Positions 17,914 to 27,607 of a stretch of 44,516 nt of DNA are shown here, piece after piece. The stretch is from the NCBI GenBank assembly GCA_003584865.1, contig QVQE01000152.1, forward strand, positions 1-44,516. Reading direction: 5' to 3'. A program made the position numbers and the translations under genes. Source of the DNA: Methylococcales bacterium (GTDB taxonomy: Bacteria > Pseudomonadota > Gammaproteobacteria > Methylococcales > Methylomonadaceae). Every line of letters begins with the position of its first letter. Position 1 is the first letter of the stretch. The notes beneath the pieces are model-generated. The model did not search any database. It was not told where the DNA came from and saw only the letters and a list, made by a program, of their open reading frames with translations.

Positions 17914-18818
17914 GCTAAATGAGCTTGCGTTATACTGCTACCTGAGGGAACGCTATGAGTCAACCACACATTACCACCAATCGTAGAACCTTTACCGATG
18001 GTAATGCGACCCAAAATGGTGGCTCCCGCATAAATAACAACATCATCCTCGACGATCGGATGCCTTGCCATCCCTTTTACCAGTAAGCCCGAACTGTCTT
18101 TTTCAAAACGTTTAGCGCCCAAAGTAACGGCCTGATAAACACGCACACGTTTACCAATAACAGCGGTTTCTCCAATGACAACACCCGTACCATGATCAAT
18201 GAAAAAGCTGTCACCAATTTGCGCACCCGGATGAATATCAATACCCGTGGCAGAATGCGCAATTTCAGAAATAATCCGGGCAACCAGTGGCGCACCCAAC
18301 TCATAAAGGATATGAGCTAAGCGGTGATGAATAATCGCTGTAATCCCAGGATAGCAAACCAATACTTCATCGGGACTTCTTGCCGCAGGATCGCCTTCAT
18401 AAGCGGCCTGAATATCCGTATCCAGCAGTTTTCTAGCAACCGGCAATCGAGCAGCAAACTGCCGGGCAATAATGATAGCCTGTTCATGATCTGCTTCATT
18501 AACACCTTGCAACCCAGACACAAAGTGTAACTCTCGGCTAATTTGTTTATATAGATTACGTAACAAGTTTTCTAGTGTATGCCCGACAAAATAATCAATA
18601 CCTTCTTCATTCAAATCCGGCAAACCCAGACGGTTTGGAAACAATACCGCTCCCAAACCCTCCAGAATAACCTGTAGTTCTTTACGAGAAGGTAGCTTAG
18701 GCGGATTATGACGCCGACTTCTACTTTCCAACGATTGCACACGCAAATCACGCAATTCAGTAACTATACTATCAATCCCCCAGTCATAATACCCATTTAG
18801 AGGGTAGAAGTCATTCAT
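17910..18818 (-). CDS. epsC: Serine O-acetyltransferase, EpsC type
   Basis: A 302-residue left-handed beta-helix acetyltransferase that makes O-acetylserine from serine and acetyl-CoA, the first step of cysteine synthesis. The N-terminal 140 residues are helical. The hexapeptide region carries [21 protein letters not shown] (split as [11 protein letters not shown] and [13 protein letters not shown], with the catalytic Asp-His pair), then [11 protein letters not shown] and [10 protein letters not shown]. The ATG overlaps the cysK stop by four bases (ATGA), so the two are coupled. The C-terminus lacks the Ile end typical of feedback-complexing CysE; it ends in AHLA. The long N-terminal part matches the EpsC form often found with family 2A encapsulins, but here the pair lies 12 kb from the shell gene. 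Confidence 0.92.
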   Translation of the reverse strand: MNDFYPLNGYYDWGIDSIVTELRDLRVQSLESRSRRHNPPKLPSRKELQVILEGLGAVLFPNRLGLPDLNEEGIDYFVGHTLENLLRNLYKQISRELHFVSGLQGVNEADHEQAIIIARQFAARLPVARKLLDTDIQAAYEGDPAARSPDEVLVCYPGITAIIHHRLAHILYELGAPLVARIISEIAHSATGIDIHPGAQIGDSFFIDHGTGVVIGETAVIGKRVRVYQAVTLGAKRFEKDSSGLLVKGMARHPIVEDDVVIYAGATILGRITIGKGSTIGGNVWLTHSVPSGSSITQAHLA

Positions 18819-19792
18819 GCGGCCAGCCCGCCCTCATCAAATAAACCTTCAAACAAAATAGAACTTAAATACCGTTCACCCGAATCAGGTAAGATAACTA
18901 CAATAGTTTTACCTGCATTTTCAGGACGCTTAGCAACACGCGCTGCCACAGCCACCGCTGCACCACAGGATATACCGGCAAGAATACCCTCTTCTTGCGT
19001 TAATCTGCGTGCATAAGCAACCGCTTCTTCATTACTTACTTGCTCAATCTCATCAACAAGGGATAAATCAAGTATGGCAGGCACAAAACCCGCACCAATA
19101 CCCTGGATTTTATGGGGGCCTGGTTGTAGTGGTTGACCTGCACGGAATTGAGTAAGAATCGGACTCGCTGACGGCTCTACAGCAATTGAAGTAATCGCCT
19201 TACCTTTTGTTTGTTTAATGTAGCGGGAAACCCCAGTAATAGTACCGCCTGTACCGACACCAGAAATAAAAATATCCACCTCACCATCGGTATCATTCCA
19301 TATTTCAGGCCCTGTGGTCTGTTCATGAATGGCAGGATTTGCCGGATTTTTAAATTGTTGTAATAATACATAACGGTCTGGATCAGAAGCCGCGATTTCT
19401 TCGGCTTTTGCAATAGCCCCACTCATGCCTTTTGCGCCTTCTGTTAATATCAGCTTTGCACCATAAGCGACGAGCAATTTTCTACGCTCTATACTCATAG
19501 TCTCAGGCATCGTTAATGTTAAAGGTATGCCGCGTGCAGCCGCGACAAACGCTAATGCAATGCCTGTATTACCACTAGTCGGCTCAATTAACTCTTTACC
19601 CGACCCTAATAAACCTCGCTGCTCAGCATCCCAGATCAAGGCAGCACCTATGCGACATTTAACCGAATACGCTGGATTACGGCCTTCAATTTTTGCCAGA
19701 ACAGTCGCAGAGGAATCTTCAATAATGCGGTTAAGCCGTACTAAAGGCGTTTTTCCTATGGACTGAGAATTATCTTTATACCAATTTGACAT
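18815..19792 (-). CDS. cysK: Cysteine synthase A
   Basis: A 325-residue PLP enzyme making cysteine from O-acetylserine and sulfide. The PLP lysine is in [10 protein letters not shown] near 41-50, the substrate loop in [12 protein letters not shown] near 67-78, the phosphate-binding turn in [10 protein letters not shown] near 176-185, and [11 protein letters not shown] near 262-272. AGGTAA lies just upstream of ATG 19792. It is the first gene of the cysK-epsC pair and carries the leader shared with the encapsulin operon, which implies joint control. Confidence 0.96.
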   Translation of the reverse strand: MSNWYKDNSQSIGKTPLVRLNRIIEDSSATVLAKIEGRNPAYSVKCRIGAALIWDAEQRGLLGSGKELIEPTSGNTGIALAFVAAARGIPLTLTMPETMSIERRKLLVAYGAKLILTEGAKGMSGAIAKAEEIAASDPDRYVLLQQFKNPANPAIHEQTTGPEIWNDTDGEVDIFISGVGTGGTITGVSRYIKQTKGKAITSIAVEPSASPILTQFRAGQPLQPGPHKIQGIGAGFVPAILDLSLVDEIEQVSNEEAVAYARRLTQEEGILAGISCGAAVAVAARVAKRPENAGKTIVVILPDSGERYLSSILFEGLFDEGGLAA

Positions 19793-19848
19793 ACAGTTAC
19801 CTATTGATTAATTTGCAAAAGTGAATAGCAGGACTAAATTTTACCCAC

Positions 19849-19885
19849 AAAAAAAGCCAGCGATCCCAACATCGGGGAGGCTGGC
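19849..19885 (-). terminator. Intrinsic terminator inside the cysK leader
   Basis: Minus-strand stem of 6 bp (19880-19885 with 19856-19861, GCTGGC/GCCAGC) plus an inner 4-bp part (TCCC 19864-19867 with GGGA 19875-19878), then seven U residues (19855-19849). It lies 57 bases upstream of the cysK start. The stem sequence differs from the encapsulin copy, but pairing and position are kept. Confidence 0.83.
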
Positions 19886-19914
19886 TTCCAGTTGTCCGGT
19901 CAGCTTGCAATATT
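19880..19914 (-). promoter_or_regulatory. Conserved leader RNA element, cysK copy
   Basis: From AATATT (19914) to GCCA (19882), 32 of 33 bases equal the encapsulin leader; the one difference is G for U at 19908. The same competing hairpin can form: GCU (19904-19902) with AGC (19886-19884), and CCGG (19899-19896) with CUGG (19891-19888), around ACAA. No start codon lies between the predicted RNA start and the terminator. Confidence 0.7.
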
Positions 19915-19920
19915 CGGATT

Positions 19921-19949
19921 AAAATACTCTACACATTATATTTTGTCAA
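19921..19949 (-). promoter_or_regulatory. Sigma-70 promoter of the cysK-epsC operon
   Basis: -35 TTGACA (19949-19944), 17-base spacer and -10 TATTTT (19926-19921), aligned base for base with the encapsulin promoter, including a shared TGTGT-x-GAGTA stretch before and across the -10. That stretch could hold an operator. Confidence 0.7.
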
Positions 19950-19990
19950 CCAATCCATATAGAGAATGGACATCCAATGTGGTTAAAGCA

Positions 19991-20377
19991 TCACGATTTA
20001 CCTGTCGTTTTTTCCTTTGGTTTATTTTCTTCTTTCGGTTTATTATCCTGTTTCGACGATGACTCAACGATCTTCACTGTCTCGCCTTCAACCAATAAAT
20101 CTGAAGGACTCGCCACCAACAGATGATTTAAATCTATTCCCTCCACTATTTCGACTTCCCTTCCAAAATCCCGGCCTAACTTAACCGGACGAAAAGCGAT
20201 ATGTTTTTCCGCATCGACCGTGACCACATGGGTTCCAGCCTGATCGACCACCAACACATTGGCAGGTACCACCAATGGACTGGCTTTGCTACTGACCACA
20301 TTGATAGATATTTCCACATAAGAACCCGGTAAAATTTTACCGTCACTATTCGGTAGCGTGATAAACATCAGCCTCAT
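19991..20377 (-). pseudogene. C-terminal fragment of an RND periplasmic adaptor
   Basis: 128 codons that match only the C-terminal beta-barrel and membrane-proximal domains of efflux membrane-fusion proteins (LPNSDGKILPGSYVEI, then PLVVPANVLVVDQAGTHV, then GREVEIVEGI). The signal peptide, hairpin and lipoyl domains are missing. A charged tail rich in Lys and Glu ends it. It is directly preceded by a fragment of the matching pump, so this is the scar of a large internal deletion in an efflux operon. Confidence 0.8.
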
Positions 20378-20378
20378 A

Positions 20379-20582
20379 TTAATACCCTAGTTGAGACTCT
20401 GCCTCTATTAAAAATGCTGTCATACCTTTGTATTCCCACAACATAGCCACCACAGGGATATCAATGGTTGGAAAAATATCCGTTGGCATGTTGCGCAGCA
20501 CATAGGGTGTGGACAATAGAATAAGTAAAGCCGCTACTATAAAAGTGTATGGGCGACGTAAAGCAATATGAACAATCCACAT
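20379..20582 (-). pseudogene. N-terminal fragment of an RND efflux permease
   Basis: 67 codons that equal the start of AcrB/MexB-type pumps: MWIVHIALRRPYTFIV with the first membrane helix, then PTDIFPTIDIPVV. After about residue 50 the similarity ends and a stop follows. The usual length is over 1,000 residues. Together with the adaptor C-terminus just downstream, roughly 3 kb or more has been lost between the two, if the original order was permease then adaptor. Confidence 0.82.
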
Positions 20583-21010
20583 AACGTTAAATAATTCGAT
20601 GAGGTAATAAATTGGTTTTTATGTTTATGCTGAGCGTTATTTAAATAAAGTGGTCAATATCATGTTAAGTCTCATAATATTACGTGAATAATGAGACTAC
20701 TCACCATAAAACCATGCAATTAATGAGCCAGAAAATACAGCAACAACTCATTACCTGATATAAATTATGCTCTGATAACGATTACAATCATTAACCGCTC
20801 AATCCAGAGTAACTTATCCTGTAAAATAGTAAGCCAAGCAATAAAACACTGCTGATAAATAAGCACCCTATCAGCAACAGCTGACCAAGAAACAACAGCA
20901 CGCTCTTGTTACCACACCTTGACAAGCTAACTAATCAATCAGTTAATCAATGGCATAAATTATGCTGAACTCGCTGAAGTATCTAACACTACATAAATCA
21001 GAATCCACCC
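20583..21010. other. 428-base region upstream of the molybdenum hydroxylase operon
   Basis: No gene seen. It contains two direct copies of ATAAATTATGCT, near 20759 and 20955, the second within a sigma-54-like site. The left end would hold the old promoter of the broken efflux operon. Confidence 0.4.
20951..20966 (+). promoter_or_regulatory. Possible sigma-54 promoter
   Basis: TGGCAT, five bases, ATGCT. This keeps the GG and GC doublets at the spacing of a -24/-12 promoter, with two departures from TGGCAC-N5-TTGCT. It would start RNA about 35 bases before the 2Fe-2S subunit gene. No activator site was identified. Confidence 0.3.
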
Positions 21011-21484
21011 ATGAGCAAATACACCCTCCACATCAATGGCAACATAAAAACAGTCAGTGTTGCTTCTGATACCCCCTTGCTGTGGGTATTAAGAGATAAC
21101 TTAAGCCTTGTCGGCACTAAATTTGGCTGTGGTATCGGTCAGTGCGGAGCCTGCACTGTGCATATCGATGGCGAACCCACCCGAGCCTGTCAAACCCCTA
21201 TTTCTACTCTAGGTAATCGTAAAGTAACCACTATCGAAGGCCTTGACCCTAAAGGAGAGCATCCTTTACAAAAAGCCTGGCAAGAACTCGACGTACCTCA
21301 ATGTGGTTACTGTCAGACCGGACAAATCATGACCGCTGCAGCTTTACTGAAAAAAACACCCAAGCCTTCAGATGCGGACATCGATAAAGCCCTTGCCGGA
21401 AACCTCTGCCGCTGCGGCACTTATCTCAGAATACGAAAAGGTATTCACCTCGCCGCCGAAATAGCCACCAAGGAGTCAGCATGA
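21011..21484 (+). CDS. 2Fe-2S subunit of a molybdenum hydroxylase (IorA-like)
   Basis: A 157-residue small subunit of the xanthine dehydrogenase/isoquinoline 1-oxidoreductase family. The N-terminal plant-type cluster has [17 protein letters not shown] near 38-54, and the second, all-helical cluster has QCGYCQTGQ and NLCRCGTY. It passes electrons from the Moco subunit, encoded next with a four-base overlap, to an acceptor. No FAD subunit gene is present, as in IorAB-type two-subunit enzymes that use a membrane or cytochrome acceptor. Confidence 0.93.
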   Translation: MSKYTLHINGNIKTVSVASDTPLLWVLRDNLSLVGTKFGCGIGQCGACTVHIDGEPTRACQTPISTLGNRKVTTIEGLDPKGEHPLQKAWQELDVPQCGYCQTGQIMTAAALLKKTPKPSDADIDKALAGNLCRCGTYLRIRKGIHLAAEIATKESA

Positions 21485-23733
21485 ACGATCAACAGTTAGA
21501 AAATGCCAGTCGCCGTGACTTTATGCGAAAGTCAGTACTGGCTAGCAGTGGACTCGCCCTGGGTTTTTATTTTAATAGCGCCGACAGCGCAACAAAACAG
21601 GTTGCCAAACCCTCTACTGTTGCTGAAACCAGTATCTTTAAACCCAATGCCTTTATTCACATCGCCACGAATGGTACGGTCACCTTAATCAGTAAACAAC
21701 CCGAAATCGGTCAAGGCATTAAAACGTCTTTACCGATGGTCATAGCAGAAGAGTTAGAGGTTAACTGGAAAGATGTAGTCATTTTACAAGGCGACCTAGA
21801 CCCTATTTATGGCAGTCAGAGTGCCGGAGGTTCTCGATCTACGCCCACTAATTACGAAGAATTTCATAAGTTAGGTGCTACTGCTCGCACAATGCTCATC
21901 AGCGCCGCCGCTGACATCTTAAAAGTACCCGTTTCTGAACTTATAGCAAAAGACAGCGCGGTTCATCATTCAGCAACCGGAAAACACCTGAGCTATGGTC
22001 AACTGGTCGAAAAAGCCGCGACCTTAGCCGTCCCTAAACCTGAAACCGTTAAACTAAAAGACTCAAAAGAGTATAAATTACTGGGCACGCGCATTAGTGG
22101 TATCGATAACCCTAGCGTGGTTACCGGCAAACCGTTATTCGGTATTGATGTACAACTACCCGGTTTACTTTATGCTGTCTACGAAAAGTCACCGGTGTTT
22201 GGCGGTAAAGTAGTCAGTGCTAATCTGGATAAAATCAAATCATTGCCCGGTGTTAAATACGCCTTCATCATAGAAGGTGGTTCAAATCTGAAAGGCTTAT
22301 TGCCGGGTGTTGCTATTGTCGCTGATTCAACCTGGTCAGCGTTTAGCGCCAGAAAACAACTCGAAGTTGTTTGGAATGACGGTACGGGTGCAACGGAAAG
22401 CTGGGCGGGTTTTACAGCACAGGCAAAAGCCCTATCAACCAAGCCAGGTACTGAAGTCTTACGTAATGATGGTGATGCAAAAGCCGCCCTCAAAAGCGCA
22501 GACAAAACAGTAGAAGCGTCTTACAGTTACCCATTCATTTCACATGCCAGTATAGAACCACAAAACTGTACGGCCTGGTTTAAAGACGGTACCTTTGAAC
22601 TTTGGGCGCCCACCCAAAACCCAGAGGCTGGACAAAAGATCATTACCGAAACATTGGGCATCCCTAAAGAAAAAATCACCCTGCATATTACTCGCAGTGG
22701 TGGTGGCTTTGGTCGACGTTTAATTCCAGATTATATTATCGAAGCCGCAGCCATTGCCCAACATGTAAAAGAGCCGGTGAAGTTAACCTGGACACGAGAA
22801 GATGATTTACGCCATGATCAATTTCGTGCCGGTGGCTTTCATTTCTTGAAAGGTGGCATTAATCAACAAGGTAAACTTATTTCATGGCAAAACCATTTTG
22901 TTACCTTTGGCAATAAAGTGCTTAAAGACGGTAAGTCCACTTTAGAGTTGGGTAGCGGTGCGAACTTATCAGGCGATGAGTTTCCAGGTCGTTGGGTTGA
23001 AAACTGCCTGCTTGAACAAACACCCTTGGAATGTAATATTCCTATGGGGCCTTGGCGTGCGCCGCGCAGTAATGTATTAGCTTGGGTGTTTCACAGTTTT
23101 ATTGACGAACTGGCTCATGCAGCAGGACGTGATCCTTTAGAGTTTCGGTTAGACATATTGGGTAACAAAGACTTTATACCGGGCACCGGTAAACAAGGTA
23201 TTCCTTATGATGTTAACCGAATGAAACACGTGTTGCAGCATGTGGCTGAGAAAGCTGACTGGGGTAAAAAAACTTTTCCTAAAGGCCAAGGGCAAGGCAT
23301 CGCGTTTCATTTTAGCCATCTGGGTTATATTGCCCACGTAGCGGAAGTCACTGTTTCTAAAACAGGTAATCTTAAAGTTGACCGGGTGGTTGTATCCACT
23401 GACATTGGTGCGCAAATTGTTAATCTCAGCGGTGCTGAAAATCAGGTGCAAGGTTCTGTGATTGATGGCTTAGGCGCACTGATGTTTCAAGATTTGAATA
23501 TCGAAAAGGGTCGTATTGTCCAAGGTAATTTCGGCGATTATCCGATGATTCGTATCAATGATGCACCGACTCAAGTCGATGTACATTTTCTTAAAACCGA
23601 GTATCCGGTGACCGGACTGGGCGAGCCTGCACTTCCGCCATTAGCACCCGCCGTTTGTAATGCCATCTTTGCTGCGACGGGTATTCGGGTACGAGAATTA
23701 CCGCTATTAAAAACTGATCTAAGCTGGAGTTGA
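21481..23733 (+). CDS. Moco-binding subunit of a molybdenum hydroxylase (IorB-like)
   Basis: A 750-residue large subunit. The N-terminus has a twin-arginine signal (SRRDFMRKS then a hydrophobic stretch, about 11-32), so the enzyme is exported folded to the periplasm. Family stretches include [16 protein letters not shown] near 78-93, GGGFGRRL near 407-414, GPWRAPRSN near 523-531 and the active-site glutamate in [14 protein letters not shown] near 713-726. Known members oxidise aldehydes or N-heterocycles; the substrate here is unknown. It lies between its small subunit and XdhC, with four-base overlaps at its 5' side. Confidence 0.92.
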   Translation: MNDQQLENASRRDFMRKSVLASSGLALGFYFNSADSATKQVAKPSTVAETSIFKPNAFIHIATNGTVTLISKQPEIGQGIKTSLPMVIAEELEVNWKDVVILQGDLDPIYGSQSAGGSRSTPTNYEEFHKLGATARTMLISAAADILKVPVSELIAKDSAVHHSATGKHLSYGQLVEKAATLAVPKPETVKLKDSKEYKLLGTRISGIDNPSVVTGKPLFGIDVQLPGLLYAVYEKSPVFGGKVVSANLDKIKSLPGVKYAFIIEGGSNLKGLLPGVAIVADSTWSAFSARKQLEVVWNDGTGATESWAGFTAQAKALSTKPGTEVLRNDGDAKAALKSADKTVEASYSYPFISHASIEPQNCTAWFKDGTFELWAPTQNPEAGQKIITETLGIPKEKITLHITRSGGGFGRRLIPDYIIEAAAIAQHVKEPVKLTWTREDDLRHDQFRAGGFHFLKGGINQQGKLISWQNHFVTFGNKVLKDGKSTLELGSGANLSGDEFPGRWVENCLLEQTPLECNIPMGPWRAPRSNVLAWVFHSFIDELAHAAGRDPLEFRLDILGNKDFIPGTGKQGIPYDVNRMKHVLQHVAEKADWGKKTFPKGQGQGIAFHFSHLGYIAHVAEVTVSKTGNLKVDRVVVSTDIGAQIVNLSGAENQVQGSVIDGLGALMFQDLNIEKGRIVQGNFGDYPMIRINDAPTQVDVHFLKTEYPVTGLGEPALPPLAPAVCNAIFAATGIRVRELPLLKTDLSWS

Positions 23734-23744
23734 GGGATAACATC

Positions 23745-24866
23745 ATGGCTAATAAAATCAACCACCTGATTGACGCTTACCAGCGTCTCACCCAAAAAGC
23801 TGAGAATTGTGTACTCGCAACCATTATAGAAACCTTCGGCTCGACTTATCAAAAAGCCGGTGCGAGAATGTTAATAACGACCGAAGGAGAGCTGATTGGT
23901 TTATTGGGAGGGGGATGTTTTGAAAGAGATTTAATTGAACAGGCGCTCACTGTGTTTGAAACCGGCGCACCGAAAACGGTCTTTTATGACATGCGCTCCT
24001 CAGATGATATTATCTGGGGCTTGGGACTGGGTTGTAATGGAGCGGTCAGAGTATTTTTACAATTGCTAAAAGCAGAAGAACAGTTTGCGCCGTTAAATAC
24101 CCTGATTGACGCAGCCGAAAATAATGCTCAAAGTATTATGGTCACGGTCGTGGAGTCTGAATACAATGATTTTCCGGCGGGCTATAGCTTATTTGTGCCG
24201 ACAACAACGACAAATAATCGTGAACTGCTATCCACTGCACCCTTCCCTTTTACGAGTGCTGCTCTGCAAACCATTGAGAAACAAAAACCGCATATTGAAA
24301 CGCACGTTATTAATAGCCAAACCATTAAAGCCTTTTACGAACCAATACATCCTCCTCTACGTTTACTTATTCTGGGTGCCGGTGCTGATGCTATCCCCTT
24401 AACCCAATTTGCCAGGTTACTCGGCTGGCGTATAACAGTCGTTGACCATCGACCGGGGTATATTATCAAAGACCGCTTTCCTCACGTGGATCAATTACTT
24501 TACAGAACACCGGAAACCCTCCATGATGATCTGGACATCAATCAGTTTAACGCGCTGATAGTGATGACCCATAATATCGAATATGACCAACGCTATCTTA
24601 AAGCACTGGTTTATTGTGAAATACCTTTTATAGGCTTACTGGGTCCCGTCCATCGTAAGATTAAGTTATTACAATCACTGGGAAATGACGCTTCGAAAAT
24701 TTCGTCACGGGTTTTTGGGCCGGTGGGTTTAGACATTGGTGCCGAAACACCCGAAGAGATAGCCTTATCAATCGTGGCAGGTATTCATGCTGAATTAAAC
24801 AAACGTAATGGGCAGCAACTCAACGGTGATCACTATGGACATTTATCCGACTATGTCCAGCGATAA
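23745..24866 (+). CDS. XdhC-family Moco insertion protein
   Basis: A 373-residue protein that in this family binds molybdenum cofactor, guides its sulfuration and delivers it to hydroxylases. The N-terminal domain has ATIIETFGSTYQKAGARML and GGGCFERD; the C-terminal Rossmann domain starts LRLLILGAGADAIPL and ends GPVGLDIGAETPEEIALSI. ATG 23745 follows GAGGG at good spacing and is preferred over TTG 23730. It belongs to the hydroxylase operon. Confidence 0.92.
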   Translation: MANKINHLIDAYQRLTQKAENCVLATIIETFGSTYQKAGARMLITTEGELIGLLGGGCFERDLIEQALTVFETGAPKTVFYDMRSSDDIIWGLGLGCNGAVRVFLQLLKAEEQFAPLNTLIDAAENNAQSIMVTVVESEYNDFPAGYSLFVPTTTTNNRELLSTAPFPFTSAALQTIEKQKPHIETHVINSQTIKAFYEPIHPPLRLLILGAGADAIPLTQFARLLGWRITVVDHRPGYIIKDRFPHVDQLLYRTPETLHDDLDINQFNALIVMTHNIEYDQRYLKALVYCEIPFIGLLGPVHRKIKLLQSLGNDASKISSRVFGPVGLDIGAETPEEIALSIVAGIHAELNKRNGQQLNGDHYGHLSDYVQR

Positions 24867-25443
24867 GGTCTACGCTATCGTTTTAGCGGCTGGCACTTCG
24901 AGTCGTCTTGGGCATAATCCCAAACAATTACTGAACTGGAACAATCGACCGCTGTTAGAACACGCACTCCTCAATGTTCAAGCCATTTTGCAGGAGCGTA
25001 TCATCGTTGTACTCGGTGCGCACAGCCACGCAATAGAAACGGGTATTAATCTAAACGCCTTTAAAACAGTTTTTAACCCTGACTGGCAACAGGGCATAGC
25101 TTCTTCGATACGAGCAGGTATTCAGGCATTACCTGACAACGCAACGGCTGCGCTTATCGTATTGAGTGATCAGCCTTTGATTAGGTCTGAACATTTTCAA
25201 TGCTTACTGACTACGTGGGAAAGCTCACCGACTCAGATTGTAGCCAGTGAATATCATCAATCGGTGGGCGTACCTGCCCTATTCCCTGCCCGATTCTTTA
25301 CACCGTTACAATCGCTTCAGGGCGATCAAGGCGCTAAGTCGTTATTAATTAAATTTGAAAAGGAATTAATAACAATTCCTTTGCCAGAAGCCGAACTCGA
25401 TATTGATAGCATAGAAGACTTTAATGATTTAAAAGATCATTAG
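24835..25443 (+). CDS. MocA-like molybdenum cofactor nucleotidyltransferase
   Basis: A small nucleotidyltransferase of the MobA/MocA group: AIVLAAGTSSRLGHNPKQLL (within residues 15-34) at the nucleotide site, then the acidic LSDQPLI and the C-terminal DIDSIEDF. MocA converts Moco to its cytosine dinucleotide form for XDH-family enzymes, which fits the operon. ATG 24835 is preferred (GGTGAT upstream); it overlaps the XdhC gene by 32 bases. ATG 24853 is another option. Confidence 0.9.
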   Translation: MDIYPTMSSDKVYAIVLAAGTSSRLGHNPKQLLNWNNRPLLEHALLNVQAILQERIIVVLGAHSHAIETGINLNAFKTVFNPDWQQGIASSIRAGIQALPDNATAALIVLSDQPLIRSEHFQCLLTTWESSPTQIVASEYHQSVGVPALFPARFFTPLQSLQGDQGAKSLLIKFEKELITIPLPEAELDIDSIEDFNDLKDH

Positions 25444-25488
25444 GCTAGCTGATGCCTTTCCAATCATGCGACAGCATAGGATAAAAAA

Positions 25489-25578
25489 ATGCCCCCCCCC
25501 GCAGCGGGTATCCAGACTTCATTCTCACCATTTTCCTGGGCAGAACTCTTTCATAACTTCGGCATCACCGTTCTGGAT
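25489..25578 (+). other. Possible short ORF on a nine-C tract
   Basis: ATG after seven A residues is followed at once by nine C residues (25492-25500); the frame runs 29 codons (IQTSFSPFSWAELFHNFGITVLD) in two readable parts and stops. A change in tract length would alter the frame. No family recognised; it may be the end of a decayed gene. Confidence 0.25.
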
Positions 25579-25668
25579 TAGATGTACGCTGGATGGCATA
25601 CCGATCACTGCGGGCTGGCAATCATTCACATCCCAACTACAAACTACGTACCGTAGCCTCTCCTGAAC

Positions 25669-27492
25669 TTATTCCACAGAAAACTCCCGCATCATCCCCA
25701 TATCCTCATGCTCAAGGTTATGACAGTGATACATAAACAACCCTTTGAAATCTTGAAAGGGCTTAATGATTTTAACCCGCTCACCGGGCATGACTAACAC
25801 CGTATCTTTAAAGCCTCCTTCGATAAAGCCGTCTTTTACAGTCGCATAATCGTCACTTTCCGCTACGCCAATAGAACGACTCAGGATCTGGAATGATTGA
25901 CCATGCAAATGAATGGGGTGCGCCATTGACATCATGGCACCCATACCCGCCGCCATACCTTCACCACCCATCATGCCCATGCCGCCCATTTTATGACCAT
26001 CACCTTCCGCATTCTCACTATTGCCATGATGCATTCCTCCCATCATACCACCCATGCCTCCACCGCCCATCATACCCATGCCGCCCATTTTATGACCTTC
26101 TGCCTGCGGCTTATCATGACCCGGCTGCATACCCTGCTCTTGGTCTTTAGATTTATCATCGCCATGCCCGCCACCGCCGCCATGCGCATGAAAAATCTCC
26201 ATCAGTTGTATCGTGTTAATGAGTATACGCTCGCTAGGCAAGGCATCATTATAGGCATAAGGCCGACCATTCAATAACATGGACATCGGCCCTTCAGAAA
26301 TGGCAATAGGAACGGGTTTATTAGGGTTGGCAGTATCACTGATTTGATAATGATGATAACTGGACAAGGAATTAGGTAATGCTGGACTATCACTGACCTG
26401 CCGTGTTACTTTAACAGTCAAGAGTGGATAGTCACTACCGATCGGCAATCCCATTTGATGCATACGGCTCGCATGCCCCATCATCCGCTCGGCCATTTTT
26501 GGCAACACACCCGAAAAGGAACTACTACGCAATACCAGTTGAGAGCCTACATTTCGGCCACTAAAATCAGCCCATACATCCAGGCGCTCACCCGGAGCCA
26601 ACATCACATAAGATTTATGAACCGGAGATTCCAGTAAACCACCATCAGTGCCAATCACCGTAATCGGTGAGTTATCGTCCCAGGCCAACTTATAAATACG
26701 GGCATTTGAGCCGTTGAGTATTCTAAACCGATAAGCGCGACTGGCCACATCAAGATTAAAATCAGGACGACCGTTAATGAGTATCTTATCACCGTAAAAG
26801 CCCATCATACGGTCACGCATATGACTCGCATAAATCAACTGATTATTATTATCAAACCGACGATCCTGAATCACAAGGGGAATTTCGTACTCACCGTCCG
26901 GCAAGCCCAATTTCTGTTCTTCTTGATCATTGACCAGAATAGCACCCGCTAGTCCACGATAAACCTGGCTAGCAGTCAAATTATGTGGATGTGGATGATA
27001 AATGTTCATACTGGCACGATTAAGCATCTCAAACTCATAAACATAGAGCTGGCCTTTGTCGATAGCGTACACAGGATGACCATCCATCACTGCCGGCACA
27101 TGTAACCCGTGCCAATGAGCGATAGTGGGCTCATTCAGTTCACTGCGAAAATTAATGCGGATTTTTTGGCCTTTTTCAAAACGTAAAATGGGACCTAAAT
27201 AGGAACCCGGTATCTCGGCCACTGTATTAGTAGGACCTTTAATTAGCTTTGCAAAGTATTGGAAAACCTGTGTCGGTTGACCTGAAAGAATAGAAATTGT
27301 TGATGGTTTGCTCAGTAAATCGATTTCTACATCGGGATGAAAGTTAGGGGATACTTTATTGGGTGCCTTTTTAGGCATTTCACTCATGCCTTCCATAGCC
27401 TGTAACCAGCTGGGTAATCCTGCCCCAACTAAGAGACCGGCGCCAGTCTTCGCAAAAAAGCGCCGACGAGATAGATTAATTGAATTGTGCAT
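25669..27492 (-). CDS. Multicopper oxidase with Met/His-rich insert
   Basis: A 607-residue periplasmic copper oxidase with a twin-arginine signal (SRRRFFAKTGAGLLVG, 8-23). Copper ligand motifs are HWHGLH (126-131), YHPHPHN (165-171), HPIHLHG near 530-536 and HCHNLEHEDMGMM near 587-599. Between the second and third, about residues 435-525 form an insert of Met, Gly and His (MGGMGMMGGGGMGG and related), like the Met-rich region of CueO. A role in cuprous ion oxidation and copper tolerance is likely. AGGAGAGGAA precedes the ATG. In a copper-rich metabolism such as methanotrophy this would be expected, though the host is inferred. Confidence 0.92.
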   Translation of the reverse strand: MHNSINLSRRRFFAKTGAGLLVGAGLPSWLQAMEGMSEMPKKAPNKVSPNFHPDVEIDLLSKPSTISILSGQPTQVFQYFAKLIKGPTNTVAEIPGSYLGPILRFEKGQKIRINFRSELNEPTIAHWHGLHVPAVMDGHPVYAIDKGQLYVYEFEMLNRASMNIYHPHPHNLTASQVYRGLAGAILVNDQEEQKLGLPDGEYEIPLVIQDRRFDNNNQLIYASHMRDRMMGFYGDKILINGRPDFNLDVASRAYRFRILNGSNARIYKLAWDDNSPITVIGTDGGLLESPVHKSYVMLAPGERLDVWADFSGRNVGSQLVLRSSSFSGVLPKMAERMMGHASRMHQMGLPIGSDYPLLTVKVTRQVSDSPALPNSLSSYHHYQISDTANPNKPVPIAISEGPMSMLLNGRPYAYNDALPSERILINTIQLMEIFHAHGGGGGHGDDKSKDQEQGMQPGHDKPQAEGHKMGGMGMMGGGGMGGMMGGMHHGNSENAEGDGHKMGGMGMMGGEGMAAGMGAMMSMAHPIHLHGQSFQILSRSIGVAESDDYATVKDGFIEGGFKDTVLVMPGERVKIIKPFQDFKGLFMYHCHNLEHEDMGMMREFSVE

Positions 27493-27540
27493 TTCCTCTC
27501 CTAGACCTTGATAGGTTCATTATTATTAAATATCAACCCC

Positions 27541-27580
27541 AATAAAAAATAAGGCTCTACGTTATTAACGAAGAGCCTTA
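27541..27580 (-). terminator. Terminator after rpoH
   Basis: Inverted repeat TAAGGCTCT...AGAGCCTTA (27550-27580) with inner CGTTA/TAACG and one mismatch, followed on the minus strand by a U-rich run (27549-27541). Confidence 0.85.
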
Positions 27581-27607
27581 ATTCTAGTTATTGTTTTATT
27601 ATTATTT

